Below, piece after piece: positions 54,405 to 64,000 of a stretch of 64,000 bases of DNA. Numbering within the stretch: position 1 is the first letter of the stretch; the number at the start of each line of letters is the position of its first letter. The position numbers and the translations under genes are program-made. Below the pieces are notes generated by a model. The model was not told the origin of the DNA, searched no databases, and saw only the letters and a program-made list of their open reading frames with translations. The stretch comes from Typha latifolia (taxonomy: Eukaryota; Streptophyta; Magnoliopsida; Poales; Typhaceae). The stretch lies in assembly GCA_019914945.1 (NCBI GenBank), contig CM034099.1, positions 4,836,001 to 4,900,000 on the forward strand, in the 5' to 3' direction.

Positions 54405-54750
54405 CTCACTTTTTTTTAACCTAATTTTATTCTTCTAATCAAGTTGCTGAGCTGCCATAGTTAAGGAAGAAGAAATTACTTTACGTCCCTCTCACCATCG
54501 TCCCAGGCGTCACCTTCAAACCGACTACCAAACTTTTAGATAAGAGTGCTAAGCTCCGTTCTACATGAATTAGCTCAATATATATTATTAATAAAATTTA
54601 AAATAAAATAAAACCTTCATAAATAATGCAAAATTCAATTAAAAAATAAAATAAAATAAGTAAATTGAGATCAAATGATAAGCATTGGTATAAGCACACG
54701 CAACCAACAGGCCCAGCAAGATCATCGATCCACGAGCTCGTACCGAGCGA

Positions 54751-54754
<4 letters not shown>

Positions 54755-54781
<27 letters not shown>
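54755..54781. repeat. (TC)n microsatellite
   Basis: A TC tract of 27 bases. The next 250 bases are less AT-rich than the surroundings and include tgacgtgg, so this could be a leader or promoter-like patch. I found no frame to go with it. Confidence 0.93.
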
Positions 54782-55671
54782 GCTTCTTTGAATAGAGGCG
54801 TTTGAGATTCGACGGGTATTTATTTATGAAGAGTTGGAATCGATTCGATGGAGTTTGGTACGTTTCCTTCGTGCCGGAGAAGAGAACGTATCATTTTGAT
54901 GACGTGGACCAATGGAACGTCAGGCTTTCCCAATGGGAGTTAGACGTATCCCCGGGAGCATGCGAGGCGTCCATATGATGAATCTAGCGACCATCGCACT
55001 TATCGTAGATGACTACCTATTTTCAATATAATCGCTGTATACTTTTGGTTCTGCAATATAAACAAAGTCGGCAAATGTTAATTTCTCTGTTTCGCCTGCT
55101 ATTGTCATTCTATATTCTATATGATTTCATTCCAGGTTCTTTGCCGCCTAAAGTGGAATCTTCTCAAGACGTAAGACTTTGAGGAGCACTTCTTTTCTCC
55201 CAGAATCATACTAGAATGCTGGTGCGAAGAAATTCTTTTAAGAATACTTCTTACATGCAAAGTTACTTGCTGAGTACAATCTTCTCAAGCAACTTCCAGT
55301 GCTTCATAATTTTGATAATTTTAACATACAAAATCACTCTTTAAGAAGACATTGGTAAGTACACCGGAAGCAGAGCAAATACAATAAACAAGCTGAACAA
55401 TGGCTGCACCTTCAAGCAGGTTCTTGCTTCTGACCAAATGTAAATATGCAGGAAACAACCACCTGAATACACGGAAGTTTGAAATGGTGAGTATGACGAG
55501 TCCCCATGAAATGGAATGTCAACTATTTGCATGAGAATTATATTGTTGGCCAACACATGAATTTGGCTTTAATTTCATAATATTAGCTAAAACTAGTGTA
55601 GTCATGAGTTCTTATAAGGTGAATTCAAATGTCGGTCAGTTTGGATATCTAAGGTGACTTACCAGTGCTAT

Positions 55672-58600
55672 TTACTTTGCAAGGACTGGAACACCACAGG
55701 CTGCTGCAGCATGCTTTCCATCACTATAAATCAGATTCCCCCTTACAAAAGTTGCCAGCACCTTTCCAGATAGCCGTTTTCCCATGTAAGGTGAAATACT
55801 CTGCAGATCAGAAAAAATATTGAAACATATAAATATATCAGTGAGACACAGTGACATCTAATCTAGCAACTGCTATAAGTAACAATGATAGGCCAAGCTA
55901 TTATCTGTAACCCAGATAATTTTCACGTCCACAAGAGTTCATTTATTGATCCTGTGCATTTGAATGTTTCCCTGGAAAATGCTTTGAGTGATGACCAAAA
56001 CCATAGAAAAAAGCATCTTCTGTTGCTTCATGAAGTAATCAGATATGGCAGGACATAGAAAGGAGCGCTCTTCGTAGTGGAAGTGGAATTGCTATGCTTT
56101 TAAAAGGTATGCCTAAGATCCATGACAACAAGGATGGAAACTCACCTATAATTTCAATCAACTTTCTGGCTTGTGAAATGGCATGCCATTTATATATTTG
56201 GCTAACAGCCTGAGAATACCCCGTGAATCACTAAAGTTATATAGCTTTTTACAGCAAATGCTAGGCTATCCTAAAATTACATCTCTATTGATAGATGAAC
56301 ATGAAAAAAAAAAAATAGCATTATGTGATCTTAAAGCTATACTTAACTTTAAGCTACAAAAGGCACCTAATGGAATTACACATGTAATCTGCACACTTTT
56401 AGATGTGAACTGAACGTGAAAATAGGCTGCGCCCAGCTTGCCCTCCCTTGAACAGCATTGACAATGCCTCATACATTGGAGTGCTCTTTAAAAGATAGTT
56501 CTACAAGGCAAACACTGATCGTGATAATTAACTGTCGAACAGTAAAATTCATGCCGCTTAAGATAATGAAACTTCAAGTAACAAATGTGAAAGTTGAAAC
56601 TGCGTAGAACTTCAAGTGTTCTAGTCAGGTGTCCTCTTCTATGATAGCATACATGATTAGATATAAAGTAGTGCACGCGATCTTTAGGTAAACTGTAATA
56701 GTGCAATGTACAAATTGAATGAGAATGTTCTCTTTCATGAGGAAAAAAATAGAAACATTTCAAAGAAATGTACTAATATAAGAAAGGAAAGATGGAAGTA
56801 TTATATACTTACTATTTTTCTCTTGTTATTCGAAGAAAATGTTAAACTGCGTGAAACTTTATAATTAGGAGGAATACACACCGGATGTTTATGATATATG
56901 ACTTGGTTCTCATTGAGTTCAAACTCCACGTCAGGTTCCCAAACAACAAAATCTGCATCATTTCCACTTGCAATGACCCCCTAGGCAAAACCATTAAAGT
57001 TGCTATTTAGTGAGATCCACTCTGTATGGACATGACTCTTATGCCACATATGCTTGGTCTTATCATCTTCCTTATGCATGGCACTTTCCATATTCTTCTC
57101 AGAATCGGCATGTCCTCTATGATGCTCAATATATATAACAAGAACAAAAGGATTTGTATGACTACTTCATTTTCTGAAGCAACTCGAGTATAGCATGCTG
57201 TATGCTCAAGTCGAGTACGAGATAAAGATTTGACAAGGTCAATAAATTGTAAACAGAATTTCTTGCTTCATTTTCACAAACTATACAAAATTCTAGATAA
57301 TAAACTTGCCAAGATGTTCTCAGAAACTTGATCAAAGATTTATCATAACTAGGGTTGTCAGAATAACCAAGCTACTTGATCTCTTGCTCAATTCTAGCCT
57401 TGATCAAGATGTGAGAGTTTAGTTTATTTTGTACCAGAAGAAATTCCATATTGAAGTTTTTTACTTCATGAAATGCATTATTTGGGATACACAATTTTCT
57501 GTTTGAATATATAAAGAAGTGACCTGCTAGGTTAAATAGTGATACTAACTTTAAATTCTTTAATTACTACCTTATGTCTTTGGCCTGCTAACTTTGCTGG
57601 TCTTTCACTCCACCATGAAGCTAATTGACTCAAAGAAATCCCATGTTTTCGTCCATAAGACCATGTTACGGGAAGAACAAACTGCAAACATCCATATCAA
57701 GATCATTAATCTTGCAAAGCATATCAGGAAAATGTACGTACATAAAGTTAACTGATGGAAGTGATAGGCAGAACTCATGTCCAATATAGACAACAATCAA
57801 GCAAGTAAATTTTTGACAGCAACATATGCATAAGATATTACAAATCAAGGAGCCTCGTGTACTAGGACGCTCTTTCCAAAATAGAGTGGCAGCATCAAAT
57901 TATTAATACCAAAGCATTATTACACTAAGAAAATTAGTTAAACTGAGTCACAGCAAAAGGACATGCATTAACCTGCAAAGATGATATGCCGCCCCAAGCT
58001 CTTAGAAAGTCACCTTCATCAAAAAGTTTGAGATCTGGAACTGAAGGTGAATGATCAGAACTCAACATATCAATATGTCCCTCCTGAATACAGGTAACAT
58101 GACATCACCAACAGAAAGAATTTCCTAATAATAACTTAATAAGTGCACATCCAGAAAAATAGTGATACCAGCAAAGCCTCCCATAGTTTTTGCTTATTGT
58201 CTTCCCTACGTATAGGTGGAGCACATTTGAAGCGAGTATCCCCATCTGCAATTTCTTCAGCTGCAAATGCTAGGTAATGGGGGCAAGTTTCTACAGTTAA
58301 ACTAGCACCGCTGCTCTTTGCAAACTGAAATTAACAGAAAGATGTAGATGAATGTATAAGCCATATGATAGAGCTACCCAGAAGCACCTTAATAAACAGA
58401 ATATAGGAAGACAGTTTTGAGTCTTTGACAACTAAAAAATGGAGGCAATTCAAACTGAGTGAAGTCTTCAATTATTAAAAAAATTTAAAAAAAATCTGTA
58501 ACCAATTGTAAGGAACTATAGTGAAATCTGTTTTGCATCAACATTAGTTATATGATTATTTCTATCCATCAGTATAGCTAAATTTATAGTAGGGAAAAAA

Positions 58601-61600
58601 TTATGGAGCGTAGTTATGAGAAGATGAAAGAAAAATGGTTTAAGTGTAAAACAAGATTACTGAAATTTATGGTTAGGTTCTTTACAATTTCAGATGCAAG
58701 TAATAAAATCTGTCTGGTAAGTTTTATTAACTTTACCCTCAAAGGCTCAAACAACCATTGCATTTCACTTCTAGTGATAATTTAGCAGATTTTCTTCAGA
58801 AATTTAGATTCTGAAGTGAAACACTGTATACCAGTGTATACCTTAATGAGATCCAATGAAGTTGTTGCATCTGATAAGTGCACGACATGGATATGAGCTC
58901 CTTCAGCATGACCACCAATCTCTGTCTCCTTCATAGCAGCCTGTAACTCTCTAATAGCTGCCGCCTCCCTGATGAGGGATCGACATCGGGCAGTTGTGCA
59001 GCAGGTAAATACCCGTAAGTAAAATTTAATTCTCAATAACAAAGTGCGGTGACAGAGAAATTAATTCTACAACAGAAGGCAGAGAAGGCAATAACAGAGT
59101 GACTAAGAGATGGTCTATTTCTCAATACTTAAATCCAGTTAACTCAGATTTTTGTCCTAATGTGATGTTCAATTCATCCAAAAGCAGAACTGACAGATAG
59201 GCAAGTTTTAGATAGTACAGATGGAATCACGACAGGTGTGGTAGGTGACATTTGTAAAATTCAAAGTTGTTTTCCACTCATTGCCAGCATTGATTCTTAT
59301 ATAACATGTGGTTCTGATATGCAGGTCCAAAAAAGATAACCTAGTGCAACCTAAATCGTAATTTAAACTCTACGAGAATAGGCAGCAGTTTTCAGTAGCT
59401 GTGGGAAGAATCTAAGAGAGTAGAAAACGATATTTTCTCTACATGATGGCAGCAGGAAAGCTGAAGTGCTGGTGGTGACGGCAATGACCGTGGGTGTGAC
59501 GATGACAATGACAACAAATTACAATTAGAGCATGACACCTAGAAAGATGTCATCTTCAGGAAAGAGAGGATCTTGAATTTTGCGATGATCTAACTGCCTT
59601 TAGGTGTGGGACAGCATATTCAGATACTGTGATGAACCTAGGTAGGCTAGGTGTACTGGTCCAAAGAGATTGAACTATAGCCCTAAGTTCTCTTGGCAGG
59701 TTCACGTTCTCTCTGGTGGATTCATATAGTCTAATGTAGGCAGAATAAACATGTCTAATGACAAAACCACAACACTTCTGCCATTCTTCCTCTTATTCAA
59801 TCACACTTTCAAGACTTCTAGAGCATCACTAATCATAAAGGAGTGAAGTACATGTACGATCTTGGGTAAATAATGCTGGTTATTTTGGCTCTCCACCCTG
59901 TTTTTTTATTTTACTATCTACAGCCTCAAGATTTTAAGAGGTTATCGTCCTTCTAACCAAATTAGCAGAAGGAACTCATTGGTTGAGGTACACACATTTT
60001 ACAGAAAACTTTAGGTTCCATCTCTGCCTAGTGACTTTGCAATTCTATGTGCTCAATTTTAGAAAACCTAAGAATGTTCCAGTGCCATCAGAAATAAGGT
60101 TCTGAACTTTGAGCAACAATACAAAAATACAATTTAAACAACTTATTCAGGATGATCTCAAATGGATCAATATGTTCATTCTCTTCCAGACAAATAAAAG
60201 AAGCAGATTACCATGACGGTGGCCTGGTCTTAAGATAGGTTGCATATGATCTCGAATCAGAAGTGTCAGCATTAGGTTCTGTCTTTCTCTCAGAATCTAA
60301 AACAATCTCTGCATGGACAAGTAGGGGTCTCTTGTACTTTGCCAAAACATTCAAGCCCTCCTGTAGACAAAATAAAACATTCAATTTTTCAGTATTAATA
60401 CAATGGAAGCTCTAAACTTATAGAAAACCAATTGGTTGACAAAAATTAAGAGTTCTTAGCATTGCATAATAGAGAGAGAAATTGTCTTAGCATGACTAAA
60501 GCTCTGAGCAGCCAGAGAAGTGGAGATTGTTATATCAGATACCATTTACTACTGCAGCTAATTAATGCAAGCACACAGCAGAGAAGTTCTAAGAAGTTTT
60601 GAAATTGTCTTAACATGACTTGCATTTAATTGCACCTAATCTCAATGTATTAAATCAGAACTCTGAGCAACCATAGTTGTGGAGATTGTTATATCAGACA
60701 CCATTACTACTGCAGCTAACTAATGCAAGCACACAGCAGAGAAGTTCTAAGAAGTTTTGAATGACTAGTGCATTTTCGGTAAGGATGACAAAAACTTGAT
60801 GAAGGTAATTTGAAGGGTGTTTATGGTGTCTGATATATTCATGCCTAAAGGAAAATCAGGTATTGGAATAGATGTCAGGTTGGTTTGTCTTTAAAATACA
60901 GAACTAAAGAATGACCAATGGCATACCAGTGATGTCACAATAGAATAGACACATGAGATCAATTCAACAACAATTAAGCTGACACAGAAAAGCTGAAACA
61001 GTTAAGGCTAGCTTCCTCTCCAAAACCTTGGCAAATTAACAATCAGTGATATGCTAAAAAGTGGGCATGAAGATTCGACTCAGTTAAAAAAGCTGCTAAC
61101 ATCAAAAGCTCAGATACTGCTGGTGAAGATTAAGGGGAAAAAGTTCATCAAATAACAAGGGCCTTAAGATCTTTGGTCTTGCAAGAGCCATATGCAAACA
61201 CAGCTTCATTGTTACAAGATTAATATGGTTAAACTTCAAAATATTGTGTATCCTGCAAGAATATAATATTGAAACTTCTCTTAAAAATAAAATTTGTTAC
61301 TTCAAATTTTTTAATCTCAGTTTAAATAAATAGATCATATGGAGAAACTTCTTAAATGGACAATAAGAAGCAAACCTTGATATGAGTTGCATTTGTCATC
61401 GGGAAGTCATTAATACCTGAAGGGCACATAAAAGACTCAACAACATGAAATAAAACAGTTAGTTCCTTTTCAGGTATGGAAGACAACATTCATTATCAAT
61501 AACAGGCTCACAATATCCATTTTACAACCACTGTAAATGCCTTCTGCTACCTAATCATCAATAATGTAACAAAAAAATCAATAATATAGGACACTTTCAT

Positions 61601-63463
61601 GGCTCGTATGAAGTTATAGGATAATAAAATTTCTCCTACAATAATGGAATAATGAGATCAACAAACTCATTATTCTTTCTTTTTTTTCCCATAATTTGGT
61701 CATCTAGTTCTAACAAAGAGGACATCATATAAAATTCTAAAATTATTTTGAAAACATAGTCCCTGACTGATTACTTTAGATTATTACCTTGAGACCAAGT
61801 GCACCTGCCCTAAGTAGACTGTCTAATGCACTTGTATTGAAGGCATTCTCTGGCACCAGACCTCCCCAGAATCCTACAGGGAACAAACACGGAATGTTAG
61901 CATCCTTAAATATGAGATAGCATAACCATTGATCTACATTTAGAAAGTCTGAAAATCATTAAAAGGCTTTATATGTGTCTAATATACTCAAAGAAACTAA
62001 GAAAATAGTATAGGAGCACTTTTGGCACCTCTAAAACTAAAGATGTATATCTGAAGAATTATGTCCATAGATTTATATATAAATTGTCATTGCTTCTCTA
62101 TCTTTACTTTACTGAAACTTTTGTTGAACAAGGTAATTCAAGACAATACCGACATCAACATAGATTTTCTGCTGGCTTGCCTCCACCTGTTACACATGAT
62201 TAAACATTTAGCTGCCAATAGAAGATTATCTGCCAAAATGAGTACATACTAGGATCAAGTTCATCAAGAAACTTGACCTTCAATTTTAGCGTTTCCTCAG
62301 AAACAGTTGAAGGAAAACTATTAAGAGGCATATCAATCAATGTGGTTATGCCACCTGACATAGAAAACCGAGAAGAGTCAGTAGAAAAAAAAAGTGATTC
62401 TAACTTTGTTTTCTTACCGAAACAATAGTAACTTTAATCTGGCATGAAATAATGTTAGACATTCAAGCAAGTATAAATAAGACAATGTAGTGACTGGTGA
62501 CCACATTATTCATTCCTATCTACAACCCAATCTGAAGCTGAGACATCAATTAAAATGAGAAGTATGGTAGATATAAGATGCTTTGAGACGGAGAAATGGC
62601 CAAAGGACTTTGTAGCTTCATTTGTTAAATGATTTCTATACTTCCCCTCCTGTCTTCAATAGATAAATAACTTTGCAGAAGCTTTCATGCAGACATAAAC
62701 TTGTGCAGTCTCTTTAAGTTCTTAGTAAGAACTATACAAGAATTGTCACGTCTTTGTATCTGCCTTACTAGTTGGTTTTGAAGAAGAACAAGCCATCGGG
62801 ATCAAGTGTTATACTAAGGCCTCTTTCAGGATAGATAGTTAAAAATCAAAAGTGATCTTTGTGCACTCTCAGCTAGTAATTTATCCTTGTCTATCAAGCT
62901 CTCTTATTATTTTAAAAGATAATTAGAAAATTTACTCATGCATTTTGCTTGACTAGACTTTACTAGATGAAAACTATTTAATTGAAAACACCAACATAAC
63001 AAAACAGTGAAGTATAGGAGTTCATAGAAGCCAAACCTATCTAGTTTATTTTTGATAAGTTCTTAATACATGTGATATCCAGAAAATCAGCTTCTTTACC
63101 ACAAACATATGCAACAGTCTCGAAAATTTGTTTCTTATGTATTGCAGTAATAATTTTTCTACATGCATGACAGGCATAAATGTGCATCTGTATAGGTGGG
63201 TTCCAGACTTCTAGTTCTGGCTTTTGGGACATATGCACCTGTTAGTGGGCCCCAGCAGCAATCCTAGTATGCATGTTAACTAGTCTTGAAAAAGCAGGAA
63301 ACTGTTGCAGTTAAAATCAGTTAAATCACCATCAAATATGTGTAGATTAAAGCAAACTATTTTAGACAATGGAGAAGATTTTGATCTACCTGCGGCAGCT
63401 GCTTTAGTTCCAGAAGAGAATCCTTCCCATTCAACCCTTCCGGGCTCATTGAGATGTGCATGA
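55672..63463 (-). CDS. ALN: Allantoinase, 3' twelve exons (5' end outside the window)
   Basis: Allantoinase hydrolyses allantoin to allantoate in purine breakdown, in the endoplasmic reticulum of plants. Exons: 63463-63390, 62354-62278, 62186-62150, 61873-61788, 61435-61376, 60360-60212, 58968-58842, 58324-58169, 58083-57973, 57681-57571, 56980-56882 and 55800-55672. Together they encode about 405 residues, against roughly 500 in the full protein. The dimetal site is complete: the His pair in HAHLNEPG, the lysine in LGLKSFMCPSG (carbamylated in the family), His in LLVHAE and HIHVVHLSD, and Asp in LSSDHSP. It ends [14 protein letters not shown]...ACGVPVLAK. The first exon present begins inside the GLIDVHAH motif, so the transit or signal region and about 100 residues lie past 64000. 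All junctions are GT-AG. Confidence 0.95.
60478..60761. repeat. Tandem duplication in an allantoinase intron
   Basis: A unit starting gaaattgtctta(g/a)catgact and containing actactgcagctaa and taatgcaagcacacagcaga occurs at 60478-60600 and again at 60601-60761. The second copy carries about 38 extra bases after its first 20. The copies differ at only a few bases, so the duplication is fairly recent. Confidence 0.9.
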
Positions 63464-64000
63464 CTGTAAACAGAAGTACACATGTAAAGGTTACATATAA
63501 TAATATAAGATATAAATTTCCAAATATTTGAATCCTGTGAAATTTAATTAGGTCGATTGGGTAGAAACATAGAATTTTTCTTATGTTGAGATACAAAAAA
63601 CTCAACCATCATTATTCTTAGGTCACCAACTTCTGTAGCGACGTGAAATTTCTCCTGATATTTCAATAAATTCCTTTGACATATGAAGTCATTTTACAAT
63701 AGTTGTAACATGGATAGGCTTCTTGACGCTCTACTACTTTTTCATGAGAGTGTGTTTGACTTGGTGTCCTTTTCAGTTCTTCTTCCTGGAAATTTTCTAT
63801 ATCGAAGGATATACATGACTGACTTCAGATAATCTTTTCTAAATGAAAGCTCCTTGCTTGATATATTAAAAAAAAAGCACTTAGTAATAGCAAAGAGTAA
63901 CAAGAAAACACTATACGTGGTCAAATACCAAGAAAAGAAAAGTATTTTAAAACAACATCATGCAATGATTCCGACGTATAAACAAGTCCAACCAATAAAA
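63464..64000. other. Allantoinase intron running off the window edge
   Basis: No N-terminal allantoinase sequence is visible here. The stretch is AT-rich and reads as part of the intron before the HAHLNEPG exon. Confidence 0.65.

Larger units (their letters stand above)
50625..55671. other. Large AT-rich spacer between catalase and allantoinase
   Basis: The left end holds the catalase promoter and the right end the allantoinase 3' UTR. Between them lie only short frames without domains, three GA/CT microsatellites, and a stretch at about 52910-53300 that looks like decayed repeat DNA. No gene could be supported in about 4.5 kb. Confidence 0.5.

Overview
The window is nuclear DNA of a flowering plant. 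Every protein gene recognised has a plant orthologue. Most are split by AT-rich GT-AG introns, (GA)n/(CT)n microsatellites lie near several gene starts, and there is a eukaryotic tRNA-Pro gene. The mix of very GC-rich single-exon genes (the RUP-like WD40 gene and the NF-YC-like gene) with AT-rich spacers, plus the style of the catalase protein, suggests a monocot, probably not a grass. That placement is an inference.

Layout from left to right: NOB1, the endonuclease that matures 18S rRNA (+, 166-4145); an LRR receptor-like pseudokinase of the At1g63430/At5g41180 type (-, 4900-10242); TAD1, tRNA-Ala adenosine deaminase (-, 12824-16869); an NF-YC-like histone-fold protein (+, 17791-18129); a LAF1-like R2R3-MYB (-, 18346-19465); a RUP1/2-like WD40 repressor of UV-B signalling with one frameshift (-, 22725-23859); V-ATPase subunit F (+, 25668-29312); tRNA-Pro(UGG) (-, 29981-30052); an SF1/branchpoint-bridging-like KH-RRM protein (+, 30940-33237); phosphomannomutase (-, 34296-37575); a three-domain methyl-CpG-binding (MBD) protein with internal repeats and suspected indels (+, 39247 to about 46932); catalase (-, 47698-50624); and the 3' twelve exons of allantoinase (-, 55672-63463, first exon or exons beyond the right edge).

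This is an ordinary gene neighbourhood, not an operon-like system. Several genes are housekeeping functions in RNA processing (NOB1, TAD1, SF1-like, tRNA-Pro), sugar-nucleotide supply (PMM), vacuolar acidification (VHA-F), peroxide removal (catalase) and purine breakdown (allantoinase). The LAF1-like MYB and the RUP-like gene sit 3.3 kb apart and both families act in light signalling. I found no undescribed system. The points most worth checking are a GC-AG intron in catalase, the frame breaks in the RUP and MBD genes, the loss of kinase catalytic residues in the LRR receptor, the triple MBD arrangement with a 38-residue repeat, and the divergent SF1-like protein with one zinc knuckle.

Exon limits were read by hand from splice-site consensus and reading-frame continuity and may be off by a base or two in places.
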